Origin: a virus
Strand: one strand, 5' to 3'
IMG/VR virus record: IMGVR_UViG_3300044986_000226
Coordinates: 1-36,483 of that record
Length of the DNA stretch: 36,483 bases
The translations under genes were made by a program, and so were the position numbers. Below the pieces are notes generated by a model, which saw only the letters and a list, made by a program, of their open reading frames with translations, ran no database searches and was not told the origin of the DNA. Shown one piece after another: positions 16,364 to 22,915 of this stretch (positions are counted from its first letter, which is position 1; every line of letters starts with the position of its first letter).

Positions 16364-17724
16364 CTAGCCATTTCTATTACGTAAAGCGATACAGTAGTAT
16401 TAACACCAGAGGCTGAAACACTAAAATTATATGAAATATCACTACCAGAACCGTTGTAGTAACTGGTAATTGTCGTGGTCGCATATGCCATGATTGTATA
16501 GTTTCTGTAGTAACCATACTCCCAGTTACCATTTACATAATATGATCCACCTCGAGCAGAATCACTAGAACTACCATTATATGCACCAAGAATATCTGAG
16601 CTTTCGCTACCACCCGGCGTGTTAATTGTGAGACTGCCTAGCGAAGAAACTGCGGTTGATGGGGCTGGAGGGTAACCGGATGCCCACGCGCTGCCGTTCC
16701 AATACTGGGGGCTACTGCCGTTACCGCCAGTAGAATACCACTCTTTGGATTGAGTTGTCGAAGAGGCTTTTGCAACCGCAATTATTTGAACCCTAGCACC
16801 TGATCTAACAGTTACAGTTGTAGAGCAGCTTGCAGTTCCCGAGCCATAACCACTATATGTAACAGAATTGCTAGATATTTTCGAGGTATTTACAGCGCTA
16901 TTAGCAATCTTTGCGTTAGACACTGCGCCATCAGCAAGCCTCGTCGTCTCAATGGAGCCTGCAACAATTCTGTCAGCGGTGATGGTGCCAGCAGAGATTC
17001 GGTCAGCATTTATGGAACCAGCAGCAATGTTGGTGCCTGTGATAGTTCCGGCAGCTATCCTATCGCCGGTAATCGTTCCAGCAGCAATCTTACCAGTCGT
17101 AATAGCGCCATCCGCTATCTGAGTGCTACCAAGACTACCAGCAACTATAAGCCCACCATTAATCGTGACGTTACTGTTAATCTCAAGATTATAAGTTGCT
17201 CCAGTGCCATCAGCTTTCTGGATACCAGTGAACGTAAGGCCACCCGTAGAACCATTGATGTTGGCTTTAACAGCCCACTGAACACCAAGAGTGTTGTCAA
17301 CCTTGTCCTTAGTGGAACCCAATGTCGTCGATATGGTGGCTATCTGCCCCACATACTGCGTGTAGTTACCAGTGCTGTTGTCTTGCCACGCTGACGCATA
17401 CCACACATAAGGCTTGAAGCTGTCATCCGTGTCATACCAAACGTCACCCTGTAGTCTGCCTGTAGCAACTGGAGGTGAACTCTGGGTATACACACGAGAT
17501 GCGCCAACAGAAGCAGTAGTTACGAATTGCGCCAAAGCCTTATCGGCATCATTGCGGACTAAGCGTTCCTCAGTGATGCTTGAAGTATTGTCTTCAATTC
17601 GGACTACTTGCTTCTTGTTGACTATCTCAAGTTTCTGTAGCTGATCTTCCAGATACGAATAGTGAGACACAGGGTCTTGGGGAGGCGGACTTTTGATGTA
17701 TGTATCAAGAGGATTGTCAGCCAT
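16360..17724 (-). CDS. Tail protein with repeated beta-helix motifs (454 aa)
   Basis: The N-terminus has a coiled coil (EDQLQKLEIVNKKQVVRIED). GDVWYDTDDSFKPYVWYASAWQ lies near residue 95. Residues about 180-285 hold at least six ten-residue repeats of the type AGTITGDRIA / AGSINADRIS / DGAITTGKIA, a pattern seen at the ends of lambda J-like host-specificity proteins and in trimeric beta-helical fibres. The C-terminal 170 residues are Ser/Gly/Tyr-rich strands. Likely a tail tip or spike component. It overlaps the next gene by ATGA. Confidence 0.65.
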   Translation of the reverse strand: MADNPLDTYIKSPPPQDPVSHYSYLEDQLQKLEIVNKKQVVRIEDNTSSITEERLVRNDADKALAQFVTTASVGASRVYTQSSPPVATGRLQGDVWYDTDDSFKPYVWYASAWQDNSTGNYTQYVGQIATISTTLGSTKDKVDNTLGVQWAVKANINGSTGGLTFTGIQKADGTGATYNLEINSNVTINGGLIVAGSLGSTQIADGAITTGKIAAGTITGDRIAAGTITGTNIAAGSINADRISAGTITADRIVAGSIETTRLADGAVSNAKIANSAVNTSKISSNSVTYSGYGSGTASCSTTVTVRSGARVQIIAVAKASSTTQSKEWYSTGGNGSSPQYWNGSAWASGYPPAPSTAVSSLGSLTINTPGGSESSDILGAYNGSSSDSARGGSYYVNGNWEYGYYRNYTIMAYATTTITSYYNGSGSDISYNFSVSASGVNTTVSLYVIEMAR

Positions 17725-17729
17725 TAATG

Positions 17730-19379
17730 TTACCTGTGTCCAAAGATTTGGTAATCAATGTCCCATCCAGAGAGACTGAAGTCACGAATGCCATCATAGG
17801 TAATCCGTAAGCTCAGGTATCTACCGGGACTGTTGAAATCGAGTTTGCTGTAAGTAGAGCCATCGAAGGTCATGCTGTGGTCATAGATAGCCAGTGTATT
17901 TGGCGTATCTGAAGAACCCCAAGTAAACGTCAGTGGCTGTGCGCCAACATCAAAGACACCTTCAGGCCACATCTGGTTCACAACCTTGTAGCCACGAAGC
18001 TCCTTAGAGACCTCATCCATGTCCATGAGTTTATTCTCAACCAGACATGGGGCCGTAGCAGTGGCGTCTAGCACACCAGCGCCCTGAGAGATGTTATAGG
18101 CTTCGTAGAGTCTTACAGCAGGCGTGAGTGTGCCGAAGGAACCTGTAGCTCCTCTACCAACCGTGATGTTGTAGAGACGAGTGCCATCGAAGTATGAGGT
18201 ATAGGCGCCACCAACTGAGTCATAACTAAGGTCTGACATATCGCCAAACACAGAGCCAGAATAGGCCACACCAAGACATGAGCCATTGATGTAGGGCAGA
18301 TCATAGAAATACCATGTGTCATACAGATAGTTGTAGACCGCAGCCCTATTGCAACCGGGGTAGCCGATAGCTCCACCTACAGGGAAGTGACAGTATTCAT
18401 CAGCCGACACATAGCAGAACATTACTTCGCCCTGCTTGGCGTTATTCATCACTAAGAACTGGTGTCTCTCGGCTCGAATAAGGTTGTTGTAGATGAAGTC
18501 TCTAACACGACCAATGGCGATACTCTTGTTACCGTAGCCATCGTGTTGCCAGATGTCATCATTGCCAAACACATAGTGGCTATTGTTATACTCAGCCACA
18601 CAGTTCTGATTGATGACGCCACGGTTACTGAAGAGACGCCGATAGTTGAACACCAAGCTGTCGCCTCGATACTCCATTGCCCAAGTTTCATTGTTGGCAT
18701 AGAGGATGAAGCGGTCTCTTAGCGTAAAGCCGTCTATCAAGGGGTCATTAAGGTCACCCAAGACGTTCTCAGTGGCGCTGTTGGTGGTAGAGCCAACCCA
18801 AGCACCCGGCGTAGAGTCAAAGGTCGTGAAGTCACTCGTCTTGACCATAGTCGGATATTGAATGCCATTCTTCGTGACATTGATGGCCACCAAAGCTCCC
18901 TGAAAGGAACGAAGGGATGCACAGCGCCACGTAGAGTTCCACACAGGTAACTCAGCGAACCTTACGCCACTGGTAGTCTTATACCACGGGACTCTGTCAG
19001 ACCGATTGACATACACAACATCATTTAGAAGTGTAGCTGTCCAAGGTAGCTCATTGGTGGACGTAGAGTATCCACTAGGGGACACATCAGTCTCAGTGGG
19101 GCTAGTGCTTGGTGAGGACGCTTGGAATTTGGTAATGGTTCCATCATTGTTGAACACAAGTGTCTGTGAGGAATCATTAAGAAGCTTGTAGCTAATGCAG
19201 TAGCGAGGATAGGAGTTACTCAGAGCACCAACAGTATTAAATACGGGACCACGCTGAATACGGTTATTCGTAAACCGGACATTGGTTCCCATAGTGAACG
19301 CTGTGATAGGAAGGTCCACAGGGTTCCAGTCGGTGTTACAGCCTAACTTACCGATGTCTCTCACGGGAACAATAGTCAT
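17730..19379 (-). CDS. Putative tail nozzle / packaged-DNA stabilisation protein (549 aa)
   Basis: Begins TIVPVRDIGKLGCNTDWNPV, then TNVRFTNNRIQRGP. This 'wells of facts' opening is followed by a long run of beta strands with repeated W, Y, N and D residues, as in nozzle propellers of short-tailed phages (T7 gp12, P22 gp10 functional class). No specific catalytic site is expected. It follows the collar fibre gene and precedes the beta-helix tail protein. The assignment rests on size, strand pattern and gene context. Confidence 0.6.
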   Translation of the reverse strand: MTIVPVRDIGKLGCNTDWNPVDLPITAFTMGTNVRFTNNRIQRGPVFNTVGALSNSYPRYCISYKLLNDSSQTLVFNNDGTITKFQASSPSTSPTETDVSPSGYSTSTNELPWTATLLNDVVYVNRSDRVPWYKTTSGVRFAELPVWNSTWRCASLRSFQGALVAINVTKNGIQYPTMVKTSDFTTFDSTPGAWVGSTTNSATENVLGDLNDPLIDGFTLRDRFILYANNETWAMEYRGDSLVFNYRRLFSNRGVINQNCVAEYNNSHYVFGNDDIWQHDGYGNKSIAIGRVRDFIYNNLIRAERHQFLVMNNAKQGEVMFCYVSADEYCHFPVGGAIGYPGCNRAAVYNYLYDTWYFYDLPYINGSCLGVAYSGSVFGDMSDLSYDSVGGAYTSYFDGTRLYNITVGRGATGSFGTLTPAVRLYEAYNISQGAGVLDATATAPCLVENKLMDMDEVSKELRGYKVVNQMWPEGVFDVGAQPLTFTWGSSDTPNTLAIYDHSMTFDGSTYSKLDFNSPGRYLSLRITYDGIRDFSLSGWDIDYQIFGHR

Positions 19380-19393
19380 GCGAATAGTCCCCG

Positions 19394-20152
19394 TTAGAGC
19401 TTGTAGATATACGCTAAGGCCAAGTAAGGCGGTAAGGTGGACACAGCGCTACTGACAGCAGTGTTGTTGTGAACGTGAGTAGCCCCAGAGCCAGTGTTGT
19501 TAGCCGTAGCAGAGATACCAGTGCTATTGGACGCTACAGTGATACCCGTAGTCGCTGAGGCCGTAGCGTTGAGCGAGGGGATACCACCAGCAAAACCGGG
19601 AGCCCATGAGTTCCACGAGCCACTTCCCCCAGTGCTCAGGATGTTCTGAGTATGTGTATGGCCGGGGTCGCTAATGCTGTGACTATGGCCGGGGTCGCTA
19701 ATGGACACTGAGTGACCATGGGCCGGTAGCTGATTAGTGGATAGCGCTACAGCCTCATTGGTGACCGTAATCGTCGGTGTGTTGCTCGTAGCTCCGCCTG
19801 TAGAACTCACGGCATACGTCGAGCCTGCTCCAACCACAAAACGATTACGGAGGTCAGGAACAGTTACTGAACCGGAGCCATCAGACTTGGAGTAGGTTCC
19901 ACCGTCACACAAAGCCCACCCAGTAGGGACACTTGTCGTGGCCCCAGACCACATAAGGATGCAGCCGGTGGGAACCAGAGCGCCGTTGAGTTGACTCTGG
20001 GTAGAGGTAACGGCTCCAGTGAGATTAGGGAACGTAGACTTGAGGACAGACTTCAGTAACCGGATGTGGTCGTCAGCTTGACCTACGGGGTCACTGCCGG
20101 GAGGGTTACTTGAGTTTAGATCAGAGATGAATGAAGCGGATTCTATGGCCAA
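19394..20152 (-). CDS. Tail fibre with phage tail-collar domain (252 aa)
   Basis: Residues about 60-125 carry the collar-domain pattern: GCILMWSGATTSVPTGWALCDG, then VPDLRNRFVVGAG. A His-rich stretch follows (QLPAHGH, then DPGHSHSISDPGHTHT) that in related fibres binds metal and holds the trimer together. The C-terminus PPYLALAYIYKL is the usual end of this family. The start is TTG (20150-20152), with AGGAG seven bases upstream partly inside a hairpin. It is the first late gene. Confidence 0.85.
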   Translation of the reverse strand: MAIESASFISDLNSSNPPGSDPVGQADDHIRLLKSVLKSTFPNLTGAVTSTQSQLNGALVPTGCILMWSGATTSVPTGWALCDGGTYSKSDGSGSVTVPDLRNRFVVGAGSTYAVSSTGGATSNTPTITVTNEAVALSTNQLPAHGHSVSISDPGHSHSISDPGHTHTQNILSTGGSGSWNSWAPGFAGGIPSLNATASATTGITVASNSTGISATANNTGSGATHVHNNTAVSSAVSTLPPYLALAYIYKL

Positions 20153-20161
20153 CTTGAGGCT

Positions 20162-20188
20162 CCTAGGGAAACTGGGTGTAGCCCTAGG
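20162..20188 (-). promoter_or_regulatory. Hairpin overlapping the first late gene's ribosome-binding site
   Basis: Perfect seven-base inverted repeat, CCTAGGG and CCCTAGG, separated by 13 bases. On the minus-strand RNA the second arm runs into the AGGAG that serves the TTG start at 20152, so folding would hide part of the Shine-Dalgarno sequence. A second hairpin (20190-20204) follows upstream. Translation control of the first late gene is inferred. Confidence 0.5.
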
Positions 20189-20189
20189 A

Positions 20190-20204
20190 AGGAACAGAGT
20201 TCCT
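20190..20204. promoter_or_regulatory. Palindrome AGGAAC-AGA-GTTCCT in the late leader
   Basis: Six-base perfect arms with a three-base centre. It shares the GGAAC-N3-GTTCC pattern with 3713-3725. Both lie shortly before a TTG-started late gene. Either an operator or a second leader hairpin. Confidence 0.4.
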
Positions 20205-20234
20205 AGTCGGGCCTGAAATTACACAATGAAAAAG

Positions 20235-20390
20235 ATACTTAGGGTAACTAAGGGTTACTCTTAGTAATAAACACAATAATTATTATGATAGTTACTAAGG
20301 GTACTTATAGTTACTATTAGTTATTATCATATATGTATTACTATTATAATTATTCTTATGGTTGCTATTAGTTACTATTAGTACTTATAG
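20235..20390. repeat. A+T-rich array of ten-base repeats
   Basis: From 20291 the sequence falls into decamers close to GTTACTATTA: gttactaagg, gtacttatag, ttactattag, ttattatcat, and after a degenerate stretch gttgctatta, gttactatta, gtacttatag. An earlier group at 20241-20270 has agggtaacta and agggttactc. The ten-base period keeps each unit on the same face of the helix, which suits a bent DNA, an iteron-like binding array or an unwinding element. Function is unproven. Confidence 0.6.
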
Positions 20391-20459
20391 CTGGTCAGGA
20401 ATGGTGGCAGTAGTTACGAGGGGTATCCAGACCCCATGCCTCTGGCTCCTGTCGGCCAG
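20391..20459. ncRNA. Candidate structured element with nested stems
   Basis: Going inwards: CTGG pairs with CCAG, CAGGA with TCCTG, GGCA with TGCC, and GGGGT with ACCCC around a six-base loop. The four paired blocks are in nested order over 69 bases, right after the repeat array. There is no T-run on either side, so it is not a plain terminator, and it lacks the T-arm consensus of a tRNA. It may be an RNA structure or a cruciform. The transcribed strand is unknown. Confidence 0.4.
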
Positions 20460-20697
20460 AAAAACTACGCATTGTTAGCGTGCTCTCTTCTATAAGAGGA
20501 GATATGAAGCACTTTTTGAGCTAACTTATTGTAACTAAAGGCTCTCAGCGAAACTACGTGTTTTTCAGGAAACTGGGGGTTCTTGCGGCTACTTTTGGTT
20601 CCATCTGCCCCTGAGTTCTGGTTCCATAAGTTGGCGAAAAGTTACTGTGAGACGAACAACAACCTAGCCGCTTCAGGCATTTTTTTGAAAAGCAATT

Positions 20698-20711
20698 CCA
20701 AAAGGTTTTGG
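20698..20711. repeat. Inverted repeat CCAAAA-GG-TTTTGG
   Basis: Six-base perfect arms with a two-base centre in the control region. Possible operator or short cruciform. Nothing further can be said. Confidence 0.3.
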
Positions 20712-20887
20712 AGGGGCACAAAGCCGGGAGAGACTCTATTTTTTCTGTGGTCGCTGCATGTTCATGTGGTTGCACAGTGTTCGCCGTGGGTTGCGGACTA
20801 GATATCCGTTGCTCATGCTTAGTGTGATGTGATGAGTGTGTGAGTATACCAAGCGCAAACCATGTGAGAACCAATAGACATTTGCGC

Positions 20888-20920
20888 GACATTCGGCGGA
20901 CATTTGGCAGGCATTGGGCA
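20888..20920. repeat. Three tandem 11-base repeats
   Basis: Units GACATTCGGCG, GACATTTGGCA and GGCATTGGGCA follow without gaps and run into a GTAACACATGGC motif at 20923-20934. The first unit also touches the right arm of GCGCAAA...TTTGCGC (20853-20859 and 20881-20887). It looks like a small protein-binding array. Confidence 0.45.
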
Positions 20921-20923
20921 TTG

Positions 20924-20934
20924 TAACACATGGC
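20924..20934 (+). promoter_or_regulatory. Recurring motif, copy A (TAACACATGGC)
   Basis: First of six plus-strand copies of a motif close to TAATAGTGACACATGGC. This one lies in the control region after the 11-base tandem repeat. See the finding on the dispersed motif for alignment and interpretation. Confidence 0.45.
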
Positions 20935-20954
20935 TTACTATATCTAGTGTGTTT

Positions 20955-20964
20955 CATCTAGATG
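20955..20964. promoter_or_regulatory. Perfect palindrome CATCTAGATG
   Basis: Ten-base perfect palindrome, preceded 14 bases upstream by another ATCTAG (20942-20947) and followed by a TATAAAAT sequence at about 20969. It could be an operator beside an early promoter, although no matching -35 box is evident. Confidence 0.3.
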
Positions 20965-21028
20965 ATGTATAAAATACGAATTTGTATAGGTTTTCATAAG
21001 TTGTTGAAAACAAACGGACTTCTCGACA

Positions 21029-21153
21029 CTGCGTAGTTTGCCATAAGTCACTGATAATAAAGCAAATACTCTGCGCGATTTGCCCTAATAGCAACCCTGC
21101 GTAATCTGTCATAACCCATTGATTTTACACACTGCAAAAATAATGGTTTGCCA
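21029..21153. repeat. Four CTGCGTARTTTGCCATAA-like elements before the first early gene
   Basis: Copies at 21029-21046 (ctgcgtagtttgccataa), 21071-21088 (ctgcgcgatttgccctaa), 21097-21114 (ctgcgtaatctgtcataa) and a looser one at 21132-21153 (ctgc...ggtttgccat). The first and last continue with AGTCACTGAT and GCGTCATATT. Thus they resemble the reverse complement of the GTGACACATGGC motif found downstream. They stand 60-185 bases before the first early gene, so they are likely operators or promoters. Confidence 0.5.
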
Positions 21154-21213
21154 TGCGTCATATTGTGCTAATGTCACATCATTGAAACACACAAATCACC
21201 CGGAGATAACATC

Positions 21214-21435
21214 ATGAACACCAAAAGCCTCAACCGTGCAATCGGTCTCGCAATGTCAGCCCTGCAGCAAGCCCGCCACAATGGCTACAGCCAGCGCGCT
21301 ATTGATTACATCAAGGAAGCAATTGCGTGGCTGAATAGAGCACGTGCATCGCTTCGCCTTGGTTATACGTTCGATGCAGAATGTGATGCTCGCTTTGCTC
21401 ACTCTGCCATAAAAGCCGCTCTTATTTTGCGCTAA
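21214..21435 (+). CDS. Small early protein (73 aa)
   Basis: First rightward gene after the control region. It starts after CCGGAGATAACATC, a strong ribosome-binding site almost identical to that of the next small gene. The protein is helical and Ala/Arg-rich (AIGLAMSALQQARHNGYSQ, then YIKEAIAWLNRARASLRLGY, ending FAHSAIKAALILR), with a net positive charge. No family is recognised. The position corresponds to host-takeover genes in T7-like phages. Confidence 0.7.
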   Translation: MNTKSLNRAIGLAMSALQQARHNGYSQRAIDYIKEAIAWLNRARASLRLGYTFDAECDARFAHSAIKAALILR

Positions 21436-21449
21436 TAGTAACACATGGC
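21433..21449 (+). promoter_or_regulatory. Recurring motif, copy B (TAATAGTAACACATGGC)
   Basis: Begins at the stop codon of the 73-aa gene and continues into a perfect palindrome GCGAAC-AAT-GTTCGC (21448-21462). After this the ATGGC part is repeated, followed by AACCCATA and CTAGGAGATAA. The neighbouring copy C has the same order without the palindrome. Confidence 0.5.
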
Positions 21450-21462
21450 GAACAATGTTCGC
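21448..21462. promoter_or_regulatory. Palindrome GCGAAC-AAT-GTTCGC
   Basis: Six-base arms and a three-base centre within the intergenic cassette after the first early gene. It resembles an inserted operator within copy B of the recurring motif. The spacing differs from the usual CGAAC-N4-GTTCG LexA box, so LexA is not claimed. Confidence 0.4.
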
Positions 21463-21492
21463 ATGGCAACCCATACCCTAGGAGATAACATC

Positions 21493-21594
21493 ATGACACA
21501 TTCAGACTTCGCTTATGGCGCTTTCTTCGCTCTCACCATTGTCTGCGCCGGGTTGACGATTGGTTTCTCAACCTTTGCGTTTTTCCTTGGCTAA
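21493..21594 (+). CDS. Single-span membrane micro-protein (33 aa)
   Basis: MTHSDFAYGAFFALTIVCAG continues LTIGFSTFAFFLG, so nearly all of residues 7-33 are one hydrophobic helix with no cytoplasmic domain. It has an excellent ribosome-binding site (CTAGGAGATAACATC before ATG), the same as that of the first early gene. Small early membrane peptides in phages may affect host membrane or exclude superinfection. Which applies here cannot be told. Confidence 0.6.
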   Translation: MTHSDFAYGAFFALTIVCAGLTIGFSTFAFFLG

Positions 21595-21609
21595 TAGATG
21601 ACACATGGC
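21592..21609 (+). promoter_or_regulatory. Recurring motif, copy C (TAATAGATGACACATGGC)
   Basis: Begins at the stop codon of the membrane micro-protein and is followed by AACCCATAGCAGCTAGGAGATAA, the same order as after copy B. The shared cassette suggests duplication or one regulatory element used twice. Confidence 0.5.
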
Positions 21610-21637
21610 AACCCATAGCAGCTAGGAGATAATCACA

Positions 21638-22027
21638 ATGACAACTCAAATCACCAATAGTGACGACATCATAGACAGCCGCGACATCATTGAGCGCATT
21701 GAGCAGCTAGATGGTCGTCAATTCGACCACAATGATTTAACCAAGGTTGAACTTGAAGAACTGGCAGCACTCAAAGCTCTCGCAGCCGAGTGTGAACAAT
21801 ACGCATCCGACTGGCAATATGGCGAACCCCTAATCCGCCGTAGTTACTTCGAGACATACATTGGTGAGCTTATCGACGATTGCTACTCAATACCAAAAGA
21901 CATCGATACAAACTCTTGGCCCTATCGTCACCTTTCGTTCGATCTTGATGCGGCAGCCGAAGAAGCTGAGCAAGATTACACCGAGGTAAATTTTGGTGGC
22001 GTCGAATATCTCATTCGCAGCGTGTGA
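21638..22027 (+). CDS. Highly acidic early protein, candidate DNA mimic (129 aa)
   Basis: By count it has 30 Asp/Glu against 10 Lys/Arg in 129 residues, net about -20, spread along the chain. Notable segments are YASDWQYGEPLIRRSYFETY in the middle, WPYRHLSFDLDAAAEEAEQDY, and a C-terminal GGVEYLIRSV. I have seen similar DWQYGE...LIR...SYF proteins in phages and plasmids, but without a secure function. Strong acidity and very early position recall antirestriction DNA mimics (T7 Ocr, ArdA). This is an inference. The start has AGGAG nine bases upstream. Confidence 0.75.
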   Translation: MTTQITNSDDIIDSRDIIERIEQLDGRQFDHNDLTKVELEELAALKALAAECEQYASDWQYGEPLIRRSYFETYIGELIDDCYSIPKDIDTNSWPYRHLSFDLDAAAEEAEQDYTEVNFGGVEYLIRSV

Positions 22028-22042
22028 CCGGGAGTAAACGCC

Positions 22043-22231
22043 ATGCATCATTGGCTAGTCGAAAAGAACAACCACAACGCGCTCCATGCAATTTTTGATT
22101 GCTATGAGCGCGCAGAACGTCACCTCAAACAAGTCATACCGGACTACGTCTCCCGTGGTTACTTCATGGACAAGACGCTTACGCCTGACAGCTTTGAGAT
22201 TATCCCTGCCCCGACTAATCGCAAAAAGTAA
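22043..22231 (+). CDS. Small early protein (62 aa)
   Basis: MHHWLVEKNNHNALHAIFDC is followed by ERAERHLKQVIPDYVSRGYF and a polar tail. A compact helix-plus-strand protein, not recognised. It starts after GGGAG with an eight-base spacer and lies 15 bases after the acidic gene, so it is co-transcribed with it. Confidence 0.65.
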   Translation: MHHWLVEKNNHNALHAIFDCYERAERHLKQVIPDYVSRGYFMDKTLTPDSFEIIPAPTNRKK

Positions 22232-22243
22232 GGATCAATCATC

Positions 22244-22753
22244 ATGACCAAGATAAACCTACTAGACCAAGCGTCAATCATCTTTCCCGATGATCCATAT
22301 GACCTACCACATGGCCTCTCATGGCATCCTGCGGGAAAACCTTGTTACATCTTTACACCTGATAAACCCAAAGCAACCAAAAGCCGCAAGCGCTACAAGA
22401 TCGTCAATTTCCCAAGCGCTGGCAAAATGGAGCGAGGCTATACTGACTGGCGCGTTGTGGATGACCAAAGGTCCGAAGCTTACGCCCGATGGCTTGCAGC
22501 CCGTGACGGGATAGAACTACCAGACAACGCGCAGGCATCGGTCAACTATGAGCAACTCATTATTGATGGCCGTAAGGTCAAGCGAACTAAAGATGTGACC
22601 TTTGGTCAAAAGAATAAACACTTCAATAAATATGGCCTTGTTTCCTATCATCTAGACGTAACAAAACCCATGGTGACCATAAATATTCCTCACTGGGATT
22701 TTGTGGAGAAGCTTGTAGTCGAAATTATCGAAAGCATGGAGTTAGCAGCATGA
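22244..22753 (+). CDS. Early hypothetical protein (169 aa)
   Basis: Mixed alpha/beta composition with many Lys, Pro and aromatic residues: LPHGLSWHPAGKPCYIFTPD, TKSRKRYKIVNFPSAGK, YARWLAARDGIELPD, then YGLVSYHLDVTKPMVTINIP and a C-terminal helix. No motif that I recognise. It has AAGGA 10 bases upstream and overlaps the next small membrane gene by ATGA. Confidence 0.65.
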   Translation: MTKINLLDQASIIFPDDPYDLPHGLSWHPAGKPCYIFTPDKPKATKSRKRYKIVNFPSAGKMERGYTDWRVVDDQRSEAYARWLAARDGIELPDNAQASVNYEQLIIDGRKVKRTKDVTFGQKNKHFNKYGLVSYHLDVTKPMVTINIPHWDFVEKLVVEIIESMELAA

Positions 22754-22890
22754 CCTACCAAACAAACCACACACCGAAAGCCTATCTCTATTTCTACACG
22801 CTACTAGACGCCCTCGCGTTTATCCTTGGCGTTGTGTTTGGAGCGTTCGCGCTAGGCTATTGCATGTCTCTTTATTTCTTCGGAATGTAG
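22750..22890 (+). CDS. Small membrane protein (46 aa)
   Basis: MTYQTNHTPKAYLYFYTLLD is followed by ALAFILGVVFGAFALGYCMS and LYFFGM, one clear membrane helix (about 18-42). The ATG overlaps the preceding stop as ATGA, which argues for real translation. It is the second single-span micro-protein in the early block. Function unknown. Confidence 0.6.
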   Translation: MTYQTNHTPKAYLYFYTLLDALAFILGVVFGAFALGYCMSLYFFGM

Positions 22891-22915
22891 TCTCTGGACT
22901 ATAGGAGTAACTGTC

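Larger units (their letters stand above)
20153..21213. other. Divergent control region without protein genes
   Basis: About 1.06 kb between the leftward late genes and the rightward early genes. From left to right it holds CTAG-rich hairpins, an A+T-rich ten-base repeat array, a nested hairpin, scattered palindromes, an 11-base tandem repeat, one GTAACACATGGC motif, and four CTGCGTARTTTGCCAT-like elements. I see no convincing sigma70 promoter with both boxes. The only long ORFs here have odd composition and no good ribosome-binding site. It is the natural place for early promoters and possibly the replication origin. Confidence 0.8.
21027..21638 (+). other. Placeholder withdrawn (see CDS 21638-22027)
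   Basis: This entry has no content of its own. The gene is described in the next entry. Confidence 0.

Noticed and set aside
20235-20390. CRISPR array
   Set aside because: Repeats are ten bases, contiguous and degenerate, without unique spacers or cas genes.
20391-20459. tRNA gene
   Set aside because: No seven-base acceptor stem with D and T arms, and no GGTTCRANNCC segment. The nested pairing is a single rod.
20554-20931. Minus-strand ORF of 125 codons in the control region
   Set aside because: Composition is erratic (many Cys, His, Ser, Thr), it has no ribosome-binding site at its start, and it runs over repeats and palindromes.
21448-21462. LexA (SOS) box
   Set aside because: The arms are separated by three bases rather than the four of CGAAC-N4-GTTCG, and the alphaproteobacterial form is GTTC-N7-GTTC.
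21638-22027. Withdrawn placeholder entry in the feature list at this start with confidence 0
   Set aside because: It was entered with a wrong end coordinate and carries no claim. The correct gene spans 21638-22027.
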